In this document: positions 48,914-57,300 of the stretch, in pieces
Layout of the letters: each line of letters begins with the position of its first letter
How positions within the stretch are numbered: position 1 is the stretch's first letter
Assembly (NCBI GenBank): GCA_002300355.1
Contig: NSGV01000004.1
Location: 62,001-126,000 of the forward strand
Source of the DNA: Streptomyces sp. TLI_235
GTDB taxonomy: Bacteria > Actinomycetota > Actinomycetes > Streptomycetales > Streptomycetaceae
Reading direction: 5' to 3'
DNA: 64,000 nt
The notes under the pieces: generated by a model
Database searches by the model: none
Told to the model about the DNA's origin: nothing
Seen by the model: only the letters and a program-made list of their open reading frames with translations
Program-made: the position numbers and the translations under genes

Positions 48914-50131
48914 TCAGTCGGTGCGGGGGGTGGGCAGGCGGAGTTCGGCGACGGCGCCGCCGTCGGGGTGGTTGCGGAGGTGCAGGCGGATGCCGATGGC
49001 CTCGGCGTGGCCTTCGGCGATGGTCAGGCCGAGGCCGTGGCCGTGGCCGCGTTCGCGGGCGCCGGTACGGAAGCGCTGGGGGCCGTCGCGGAAGATGTCC
49101 TCGGGGTAGCCCGTGCCGTGGTCCCGGACGGTCACCACCGGGCCGTCCACCCGGACGGAGACCGGCGGTTCGCCGTGCCGGTGGGCGTTGGCCACCAGGT
49201 TGGCGAGGACGCGGTCGAAGCGCCGCGGATCGGTGGTGACCGTGGTGTCGGCCGCGACCAGCACCTCGACCGGCCCGCCGCCGGCCGCCGCGGTGCGGGC
49301 CACCAGCCGGGCGAGCGGCAGGTCGGCGAGGTCGGGGGTCTCGGCCCGGGCGTCCAGGCGGGAGACCTCCAGCAGGTCCTCGGTCAGGTCGCGCAGCGCC
49401 CGCACCCGGTTCTGCACCAGCTCGGTCGGCCGCCCGTCCGGCAGCAGTTCCGAGGCGGTCAGCAGGCCGGTCAGCGGGGTGCGCAGCTCGTGGGCGACGT
49501 CCGCGGTGAAGCGCTGTTCGTTCTCCAGCCGGCTGCGCAGCGCGGCGGCCATGGAGTCGACGGCGGTGGCCAGTTCGGAGACCTCGTCGCGGCGGCGGCC
49601 GAGCGGCCCGATCCGGGCGTCGAGGTCGCCCGCGGCGATGGTGCGGGCTGTCCGGGCGGCCGTCCGCAGCCGGTGGCTGATCCGGTCGGCGGCGAGCACT
49701 CCGGCCAGCACGGTGACCGCGACCGACAGCGCCGCGGCGATCTGTACCGCCCGGTCGAGGTCCGCGACGGCCTGCTCGTCACCGGTGTAGTCGAGCCTGA
49801 CGGAGACCACGTGCCCGGCGGCGCCGGCCGCCGCCCACATCGCGGTGCCGTCCGGGCTCCGGCCCAGCACCGAACCCTGCCGGCCGCGGGCGGCCAGGGC
49901 ACGCAGCTCGGCGGGCACCGCCGGGTCGTCCAGTGCGGCGTGCCAGCCGCCGACCAGTTCGCCGGTGCGGTCGTACCCGGTGAGGACGGCGTCCAGCGCC
50001 GCCTCGGCGGAGGCCCGGGCCTGGTCGGTGTGCTGCCCGACGGACGCCCGGTGCACGAGCAGCGCGACGGTGAGCGCGACCAGGCAGGAGACCAGCGCGA
50101 TGACGGCGGCGATCTGCCGGCGGAGCGTCAC
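48914..50131 (-). CDS. Sensor histidine kinase, CseC-like
   Basis: A 405-residue membrane kinase. Two TM helices (about 8-28 and 130-150) flank a short extracytoplasmic sensor; HAMP follows (RISHRLRTAARTARTIAAGD). The dimerisation box is FTADVAHELRTPLTGLL with phospho-acceptor His214, and the ATPase domain shows NLVANAHRHG and GHGHGLGLTIAEGH. Arrangement and sequence resemble CseC, the cell-envelope stress sensor of streptomycetes, here without a sigE gene. GTG at 50131 overlaps the response-regulator stop (GTGA). Confidence 0.9.
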   Translation of the reverse strand: MTLRRQIAAVIALVSCLVALTVALLVHRASVGQHTDQARASAEAALDAVLTGYDRTGELVGGWHAALDDPAVPAELRALAARGRQGSVLGRSPDGTAMWAAAGAAGHVVSVRLDYTGDEQAVADLDRAVQIAAALSVAVTVLAGVLAADRISHRLRTAARTARTIAAGDLDARIGPLGRRRDEVSELATAVDSMAAALRSRLENEQRFTADVAHELRTPLTGLLTASELLPDGRPTELVQNRVRALRDLTEDLLEVSRLDARAETPDLADLPLARLVARTAAAGGGPVEVLVAADTTVTTDPRRFDRVLANLVANAHRHGEPPVSVRVDGPVVTVRDHGTGYPEDIFRDGPQRFRTGARERGHGHGLGLTIAEGHAEAIGIRLHLRNHPDGGAVAELRLPTPRTD

Positions 50132-50853
50132 CGGATCCGCCGCAGGCGGTAGCCGAAGCCGCGGACGGTCTCGATCCGGCCCGCCCCGATCTTGGCACGG
50201 AGCCGTTGGACGTGGACGTCCACCACCCGGCTGTCGGCGTCCCAGGAGTAGTCCCACACCCGGGAGAGCAGGGTCTGGCGCTCCATCACCACGCCCGGCG
50301 CGGCGGTGAACTCCAGCAGCAGCCGCAGCTCGGTCGGGGTGAGCGGCACCGGCTTCCCGCCCACCGTCACCTCCATGGCGTCCGTGTCCACCGCGAGGTC
50401 GTCGATCACCCGCACCGCGGACGGCACGGCCTGCGCCGGCTCGGCGGCGGCGAGCACCGGGGTGTCCGGCGCGGTCGGCCCGGTGCGCCGCAGCACGGTG
50501 CGGATCCGGGCGACCAGCACGGCGATCTCGAACGGCTTCACCACGTAGTCGTCGGCGCCGGCCTCCAGCCCGGAGACGACGTCGACGGCCTCGCCGCGGG
50601 CCGACATCATCAGGATCGGCATGCTGCTCTCCTCGCGGACCCGCCGGCACAGGCCGACCCCGTCGAGCAGCGGCAGCATCACGTCGATCAGCATCAGGTC
50701 CGGCCGCCGGGCCCGGAAGCGCTCCAGCCCCTGCAGGCCGTCCGCGGCGGTGTCGACCGGGAACCCGTACCGTTCGAGCGCCATCTGGGTGGCCTCGCGG
50801 ATCACCTCGTCGTCCTCGACGAGCAGGATGCGCGGCATGGGAGGGACGGTCAT
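50128..50853 (-). CDS. OmpR-family response regulator, CseB-like
   Basis: A 241-residue regulator. The receiver domain (about 9-122) reads RILLVEDDEVIREATQMALE with phospho-acceptor Asp57 in LIDVMLP and Lys in VVKPFE. The winged-helix domain (about 145-240) includes LTPTELRLLLEFTA and SRVWDYSWDADSRVVDVHV. EDDEVIREATQ is close to streptomycete CseB. ATG at 50853 overlaps the lipoprotein stop (ATGA). It is the partner of the downstream kinase. Confidence 0.92.
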   Translation of the reverse strand: MTVPPMPRILLVEDDEVIREATQMALERYGFPVDTAADGLQGLERFRARRPDLMLIDVMLPLLDGVGLCRRVREESSMPILMMSARGEAVDVVSGLEAGADDYVVKPFEIAVLVARIRTVLRRTGPTAPDTPVLAAAEPAQAVPSAVRVIDDLAVDTDAMEVTVGGKPVPLTPTELRLLLEFTAAPGVVMERQTLLSRVWDYSWDADSRVVDVHVQRLRAKIGAGRIETVRGFGYRLRRIR

Positions 50854-51671
50854 CGCTGCCTCGTCGGGGCCGTGCGGGAGGGGACGGGGACGGGGACGGG
50901 CGTCGCCGAGAGCCTTCGGCCGTCGGGCCCGACCACCGGTCCGTCCTGGTGGGTGGGCCGGGCCGACGGGACGGTCGGCTCCGGGGTCGGGCAGCCGGGC
51001 ACGCCGTCGGCCGATCCGGTCGACACGGTCTGCCGGTCGACGAAGGCCATCCGCACCGCGTTCCAGCGGTAGGTGCTGCTGGTTCGGGCGGTCGCCCCGG
51101 TCGGCTCGTGCAGGACGAGGTCCCGGCCGACCGTGTCCGCGGTGAACCCGGCGGCGGTGGCGACCGACAGCACCGGCACCACGTGCCCGTCCCGCTCGCT
51201 GTAGACGTGCAGTACGGCCCGCCCGTCGGCCTCGGGGGTCAGTACGGCGGTGATCAGCTCGGGCCGGCCGTCGCCGCTCAGGTCCCGGTACCGGGCGGGC
51301 TGGACGGCGCAGCCGGTGCAGCCCGTCTCCACCGCGCGGTGCTCGATGTCGGTCAGCCCGGGGTCGTGCGCCAGGACGGCTTTGGCGTCCAGCTGCGCGA
51401 GTCCGGCGGTCGGGGCGGTGAGCCCGGGCAGCGGGGCGGGCGGCGGCTCCTCGGTCACCGCGCGGGGCGTGGCCGCGGCCGAGGTCGCGGCGGCCGGCCA
51501 CAGCGGCTGCGGACTCGGATGCTCCGCCACCTGCCGGGCCGGACCGCCGTCGTGCAGGGTGCCCGGGCTGTCGCAGCCGGCGAGCGCCAGGACCGCCGCG
51601 GCGGCCGCGGCGGCCACGAGGGCCCGGCCGGCGATTCCGGCCCGGGCAGCCGGGCCTGTCCTCTTCCTCAC
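50850..51671 (-). CDS. CseA-like lipoprotein
   Basis: A 273-residue exported lipoprotein. From GTG 51671 the N terminus is RKRTGPAARAGIAGRALVAA and then VLALAGC, with lipidation at Cys33, a normal-length lipoprotein signal. An in-frame ATG at 51734 would give an unusually long leader, so GTG is preferred. The mature part (DLSGDGRPELITAVL, RAVLHVYSERDGHVVPV, TYRWNAVRMAF) resembles CseA, the lipoprotein that modulates CseBC signalling. It lies first in the operon with the regulator and kinase. AGGAAAGG is 11 nt upstream of GTG. Confidence 0.8.
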   Translation of the reverse strand: MRKRTGPAARAGIAGRALVAAAAAAAVLALAGCDSPGTLHDGGPARQVAEHPSPQPLWPAAATSAAATPRAVTEEPPPAPLPGLTAPTAGLAQLDAKAVLAHDPGLTDIEHRAVETGCTGCAVQPARYRDLSGDGRPELITAVLTPEADGRAVLHVYSERDGHVVPVLSVATAAGFTADTVGRDLVLHEPTGATARTSSTYRWNAVRMAFVDRQTVSTGSADGVPGCPTPEPTVPSARPTHQDGPVVGPDGRRLSATPVPVPVPSRTAPTRQR

Positions 51672-51775
51672 GCGCGGCGGAGCCTTTCCTGACGGTCGTA
51701 CAGAGACAGGGGGAGGGCAGTCAGTCTGCCCCATGCCCGCCGGGCGCCCGCCGCCCGCCCTGTGGCGGAGGGCCG

Positions 51776-52465
51776 TCACGGCCCGTCGGCCAGGTCGGCG
51801 AGCACCACGATGTTGTCGCTGTAGTGCCCGTCCCCCCCGATCGTGCCGCCACAGGTGACCACCCTCAGCTGGGCGTCCGGGGTGTCGCCGTACACCAGCT
51901 CGGTGGGGAAGGCGGACTTCGGGAACTGCCGGACCGCCCGCACCCGGTAGGACACCGTGCTGCCGTCCTCCCGGCGCACCTGGACGGTGTCGCCGGGGCG
52001 CACCGACGGCAGCCGGTGGAAGACGGCCGAGCCCTTGCGGGTCGCGTAGTGGCCGAGCAGCACGGCCGCGCCCGGCCGGCCGGGCGCGGCACCGTTCCGG
52101 TACCAGCCGACCTGCCCGGGCCGGTCCAGCGGCGGGACCTCCACCGTGCCGTCGCCGTTCAGCCCGACCGGGCCGACCGGGGCGTCCACCCCGATCCGGG
52201 GGATCAGCAGCCGGACCGGCGGCGTGGCCGGCCGGTCGTCCGCGGGGCGGGCCGCACCGCCGGCGGGCGCCGGTGCGGATGCGGTGCGGCTCGGCGGGTC
52301 CGCGTCGGGGCCGCTGTAGGCGACGTGCACCGCCTCGCCGTCCGGGGCGAGCCCGTAGGCGACCGTGCCGAGGCCGAGTGCGAGGACGAGCGCGCCGGCC
52401 GACGCGGCCGGCACCCACGAGGGGCGCCGGCCGCGCCGGTTGCGGCTACGCCTGCGCGCCGGCAC
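51776..52465 (-). CDS. Class F sortase
   Basis: A 229-residue membrane-anchored sortase: basic N terminus, one TM helix (about 18-38), Ala/Pro stalk, catalytic domain 85-229. Catalytic residues visible are His139 (LLGHYATRKGS) and Cys205 (RVVTCGG); the usual late Arg was not confirmed. Class F is the actinobacterial, poorly understood group of transpeptidases. GTG at 52465 overlaps by 20 bp the small wall protein gene upstream, its probable substrate. Confidence 0.9.
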   Translation of the reverse strand: MPARRRSRNRRGRRPSWVPAASAGALVLALGLGTVAYGLAPDGEAVHVAYSGPDADPPSRTASAPAPAGGAARPADDRPATPPVRLLIPRIGVDAPVGPVGLNGDGTVEVPPLDRPGQVGWYRNGAAPGRPGAAVLLGHYATRKGSAVFHRLPSVRPGDTVQVRREDGSTVSYRVRAVRQFPKSAFPTELVYGDTPDAQLRVVTCGGTIGGDGHYSDNIVVLADLADGP

Positions 52466-52826
52466 GGCGCCGACGGACGACGGCGGTGCCGATCCCGGCG
52501 GCACCGGCCAGCGCCAGCGCCGAGCCGAGGACCACGACGGTCGGCGAGCCGCCGTCCTCCGCCTCACCGGTCTGGGCGCCGCCGCGGGGCAGCCCGCCGG
52601 TGCGGCGGCCGTCCGGCCCGACGGCCGGCGCGCTCGCCACCGCGCTCGGCCGCGCTCCGGACTCCGGCGGCAGGGTCGGCTGGGCGCTGCGCGTCGCGGT
52701 CGGCACCGGCGAGGCGGACGGGCCGTCGGCGGCCGCGGCCCCGGCGGACAGCAGCACGGCCACCCCGGCCCCGGCGCAGACCAGCGCGGAGCGCACCGGG
52801 CGGTGCGCGGTCGAGGTACGTGACAT
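52446..52826 (-). CDS. Small secreted protein with a sortase-type C-terminal signal
   Basis: A 126-residue protein with a signal peptide (VRSALVCAGAGVAVLLSAGA, cleavage near AAADG), a Ser/Pro/Thr-rich middle, and a C-terminal sorting-like signal: LPRGGAQTGEAEDGG, a hydrophobic helix (TVVVLGSALALAGAAGIGTA) and RRRR. It lacks a canonical LPXTG; PRGGAQTG is the likely class F motif. It overlaps the sortase gene by 20 bp, strong evidence for a substrate-enzyme pair. ATG follows GGAGGAG. Confidence 0.8.
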   Translation of the reverse strand: MSRTSTAHRPVRSALVCAGAGVAVLLSAGAAAADGPSASPVPTATRSAQPTLPPESGARPSAVASAPAVGPDGRRTGGLPRGGAQTGEAEDGGSPTVVVLGSALALAGAAGIGTAVVRRRRAGAQA

Positions 52827-52977
52827 GAGGACTCCTCCGTTTGCTCGCCACTCCCGTTCGGGTGAACGCGAGTTGGTGAGGCACACGCTAGGAATCCCGC
52901 CTCACGGACTGCCGCCGACCGTGTAACGGCCACCGCGCGGTCCGGTAACAGCCTCCGGCCCGGGCTGCGGCCTGCGG

Positions 52978-54357
52978 CTACGGCTGCGGCGCCGGGGCGG
53001 GCACCGGCAGCGGGGGAAGCCGGTGCCGGTTGATCCAGGTCTCGAGGACGCGGTCGGCCGCCGCCCCGCCGTACCGGGTGGCGTGCGCGGCGAACTCGGC
53101 GGTGGAGACGACCGAGTGCCGGCGGCTGGTGGCCCAGCTGCGGACCATCCGGAAGAACGACGGGTCGCCGAGGGCGCAGCGCAGCGCGTGGACGGTCAGC
53201 CCGCCGCGCTCGTACACCCGGTCGTCGAACATCAGGCTCCTGCCGGGGTCGCCGATCCGGATGTTCTGCGGCAGCGCCAGGACCTGGCGGTACGCAGACT
53301 CCGCCTTGCGCTGCGCGCTCGGGCCGCCGGAGTGCTCCGACCAGAGCCACTCCGCGTACTTGGCGAAGCCCTCGTTGAGCCAGATGTCGCGCCAGCCGGC
53401 GATGGTCAGGCTGTTGCCGAACCACTGGTGGGCGAGCTCGTGGGCGACCAGCCGCTCGCTGCCGCGGACGCCGTCGAGGTGGTTGGTGCCGAAGGTGGCC
53501 AGCCCCTGGGCCTCCACCGGCACGTCCAGCTCCTCGTCGGCGACGACGACCGCGTACTCGCCGAACGGGTACGGGCCGAACAACTCCTCGAAGAGCGCCA
53601 TCATCTGCGGCTGCCGGCCGAAGTCGTGCTCGAAGCGCTGCTGCAGCCGGGCCGGGACGTACCCCGTCTGGGCCACCCCGCCGAGCCCCGGCCCGGTCAG
53701 CGCGAGGGCGCGGTACGGGCCGACGGACAGGCCCACCAGGTAGCTGGCGGTCGGCGCCGGCTGGTCGTAGACCCAGGTGGTGGCGGAGGCCCGGGTGGTG
53801 CGGGTGAGCAGCCGGCCGCCGGTCACCACGGTGTACGCGGAGGGCGTGGTGACCGACAGGTGGTAGGCCGCCTTGTCCGACGGCCGGTCGTTGCACGGGT
53901 ACCAGGACGGTGCGCCGACGGGCTGGCTGGCGACCAGGGCGCCGTCGGTGAGCTCCTCCCAACCGAGGCCGCCCCACGGGCTGCGGACCGGCTTGGGGTT
54001 GCCGGACCAGTGCACCTCGACGGTGAACGCGGCCTCGGCCACCGGGGCCTTCGCGGGTCTGATCCGCAGCTTGCCGCCGCGGTGCGTGTAGTGCGCCGCG
54101 CGGCCGTCCACCAGCACCCGGCCGACCTTGAACGGGGCGAGGTCCAGCGCGAACTCGCGCAGCGCCGCCCGGCCCGCTATGGCGGTGATCCGGGCGATGC
54201 CGGCCAGCCGGTTGGGGCCCGGCCGGTAGTCGAGGGTGAGTTCGTACCGGTGGGTCCGGTACCGGCGGTCGCCGTTGTCCGGGAAGTACGGGTCAGCGGC
54301 CTCGGGCTGCTTGGTGGGGCTCACCGGTCGGTTCTCTCCGTGCGCGGTCTCGGTCAT
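52978..54357 (-). CDS. M1-family zinc metallopeptidase coupled to the Pls-type synthetase
   Basis: A 459-residue gluzincin aminopeptidase: N-terminal beta domain (about 30-235), catalytic domain with VAHELAHQWFGN (His306, Glu307, His310) and NEGFAKY supplying Glu329. The exopeptidase motif is present in a non-canonical form (PVEAQGLATFG). No signal peptide is visible. ATG 54357 overlaps the TGA of the synthetase gene (ATGA), so the enzymes are made together. In epsilon-poly-lysine producers, Zn aminopeptidases of this family (PldII type) degrade the polymer; that role is inferred here. Confidence 0.88.
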   Translation of the reverse strand: MTETAHGENRPVSPTKQPEAADPYFPDNGDRRYRTHRYELTLDYRPGPNRLAGIARITAIAGRAALREFALDLAPFKVGRVLVDGRAAHYTHRGGKLRIRPAKAPVAEAAFTVEVHWSGNPKPVRSPWGGLGWEELTDGALVASQPVGAPSWYPCNDRPSDKAAYHLSVTTPSAYTVVTGGRLLTRTTRASATTWVYDQPAPTASYLVGLSVGPYRALALTGPGLGGVAQTGYVPARLQQRFEHDFGRQPQMMALFEELFGPYPFGEYAVVVADEELDVPVEAQGLATFGTNHLDGVRGSERLVAHELAHQWFGNSLTIAGWRDIWLNEGFAKYAEWLWSEHSGGPSAQRKAESAYRQVLALPQNIRIGDPGRSLMFDDRVYERGGLTVHALRCALGDPSFFRMVRSWATSRRHSVVSTAEFAAHATRYGGAAADRVLETWINRHRLPPLPVPAPAPQP

Positions 54358-57300
54358 GTGGCGCGGTGCCCGGGCTGCTGCCACGCCTCGATCGGGTTGC
54401 CGAGCCAGCGGGTGTCGGCGGGGACGGTCTCCGCGCGCATCACCAGGGAGGCCGGGCCGAGCGTGGAACGGGCCCCGACCGTGCTGCCGGGCAGCACGAT
54501 TCCGCCCGGGCCCAACGTAGAGCCCTCGCGGAGCTCCACAGTATCCAGCCGCATGATCCGGTCGTGGAAGAGGTGCGTCTGCAGCACGCACCCACGGTTG
54601 ACGCCGACCGCGTGGCCGAGCGTGACCAGGTCGGTCTCCGGCAGCCAGTAGCTCTCGCACCACACGCCGCGGCCGATCCGGGCGCCGAGCGCCCGCAGCC
54701 ACAGGTTGAGCACCGGGGTGCCGAGCACCCGGCCGATCAGCCACGGCACCGCGAGCACCTCGACGAAGGTGTCGGCGAGCTCGTTGCGCCACACGAAACC
54801 GCTCCACAGCGGATGCTCGGCCGCCCGGCAGCGGCCGACCAGCAGCCACTTCGCGGCGACCGACACCGCGCAGGCCGCGGCGCCGGCGGCCAGCAGGACC
54901 GGCCCGGCCAGCAGCACCGCGCCGCCGGGCAGCGCCGTACCGAGCGCGCAGAGCGCGGCCGCGGTCAGCACCACCATCGCCGAGGAGGCGAACACCGGCA
55001 CCAGCCGGCCGAGCTCGGTCAGCCCGCGCGCCCACAGCAGCCGGCCCGGCGGGTCGTAGGTGCGGGCGGCGTCCGCGGTGTCCGCCGACCGGGGCAGCTT
55101 CACCGGCGGCATGCCCAGGTACGAGCTGCCGCGCTTCGCCTTCTTCGGCGTCGCGGAGAGCACCCCCACCAGACCCCGGTCGGGCACCGATCGGCCCGGC
55201 GCGGTCATCCCGGAGTTGCCGAGGAAGGCCTTGCGGCCCACCGCCGCCCGGCCCACCCGCACCCAGCCACCGCCGAGTTCGTACGGGGCGATCAGGGTGT
55301 CGTCGGCGAGGAAGGCGCCGTCGCCGACGGTGGTGAGGCTGGGCAGCGCGAGCACCGTGGAGACCTCGGCGCCACGGCCCACCCGCATGCCGAGCAGTCG
55401 CAGCCAGAACGGGGTGATCAGGCCGGCGTACAGCGGGAAGAGCGTCTCCCGGGCGTGGTCCATCAGCTGGCTGACCGTCCACGCCTGCCAACCGATCCGT
55501 CCGTGCAGCGGGTGGTGGCCGGACCGCAGTCCGAGGCTCAGCAGCCGGACACCGGCCAGCACGACCGCCGCGTACGCCAGGCCGTAGACCAGGGTGGCGG
55601 GCACCACCGCCGCCAGTGCCCCGCGCAGCGCGGTGGGCAGGTCGTCGCCGGGGTGGACGAACAGCCCGGCGGTGAGCAGCGCGGGGACGGCGCAGAGCGC
55701 GGGCAGCAGGGCCAGCGCGGAGCCGGTCAGCCCGTAGACGGCGGCCCACCGGGTGGTGCGGGCGGGCCGCTGCTTCGGCCAGGCCCGCTCCGCCTTGCCG
55801 ATCTTGACGGCCGGCGCACCGCCCCAGCGCTGCCCGGTCGGGACGTGCCCGGCCACGCCCGAACCGGGCGCCACCTCCGCGCGCTTGCCGACCCGTGAAC
55901 CGGGGAAGAGCACCGATCGCGTCCCGACGACCGCGCCCGCGCCGACCCGGACGGCACCGATCTCCAGCCGGTCGCCGTCCAGCCAGTACCCGGCGAGGTC
56001 GACCTCGTTCTCGATCGCGCAGCCCTTGCCGAGCCGCAGCAGGCCCGTCACCGGCGGCATGGTGTGCAGGTCGACGTCCTCGCCGACCTGCGCGCCCAGC
56101 GCCCGGGCGTAGCGCGCCAGCCAGGCCCCGGAGAGCGAGGTGGCGCCGGCCGCCTCGGCCCACCGCTCGGCGGCCCACAGCCGCAGATGGACACCGCCGC
56201 CGCGCGGATGGGAGCCGGCCCCGACCCCGCGCAGCAGCAGCCGGACGCCGCCCGCGGAGACCGCCAGCCGCCCCGGCGCGGAGAACAGCAGCACCGCCCC
56301 CGCCGCCACCGCCCACCAGGAGGCGGTCGGCGCCCAGGCGTACCCGCCGAGCATGCGCAGCACATTGCCGAGCGCCAGCAGAGCGACACCCCAGCGCAGC
56401 CCGGTCAGCGCCGACAGCGGCAGCAGCGCCGCCAGCTGGACGAGCCCCGCCCGCGCCGGGACGGGCCGCACCGTGCGCGTCTCCTGCCCGGCCGGGGCGG
56501 CACGCTCCAGCAGCCGGGCCAGCTTGCGCAGCGTCGGCTGCTGGTAGACGTCCAGCACGGAGACGGCCGGGCAGCGGGTGCGCAGCCGGGTGGTGAGCTG
56601 CGCCGCAGCCAGCGAACCGCCGCCGATCGTGAAGAAGTCGTCGTCCGCGCTGCGGACGGGCACCCCGAGGATCTCGCACCACTGCTCGGCAAGCCACGCC
56701 TCGGTGCCGTACAGCTGCTCGCCCGGGCCGTCCTGTTCCTGGTCGGGCAGCGGCCAGGGCAGCGCGTCCCGGTCCACCTTGCCGGAGGTGCGGCAGGGCA
56801 GTTCCTCGACGGCGGCGAGCAGCGGCACCAGCGCCGCGGGCAGTTCGCCGCGCAGCCGCTCCACGGCGGCGGCCCGGTCGAAGCCGTCCCGGACGAGCAG
56901 GTAGCCGACCAGCAGCCGGTTGCCGCTGCGGGCGGTGCGGACGGCGGTGGCCGCGCCGGCCACCCCGGGCAGCGCCTGCAGGGCGGCGTCCACCTCGCCG
57001 AGTTCGATCCGGCGGCCGCCGAGCTTCACCTGTTCGTCGCCGCGCCCGAGGAACACCAGGCCCTCGGCGTCGGCCCGGACGAGGTCACCGCTGCGGTAGG
57101 CGCGCCGCCAGCCCAGCGACTCCAGCGGCGCGTACTTCTCCTCGTCCTTCACCGGGTCGAGGTAACGGGCCAGCCCGACACCGCCGATCACCAACTGCCC
57201 GCTGCCGCCCATCGGCACCGGCCGGCCGTCCTCGTCGACCACCGCCAGCTCCCAGCCGTCCAGCGGCAGCCCGATCCGCACCGGCCCCTCGCCGCCGAGC

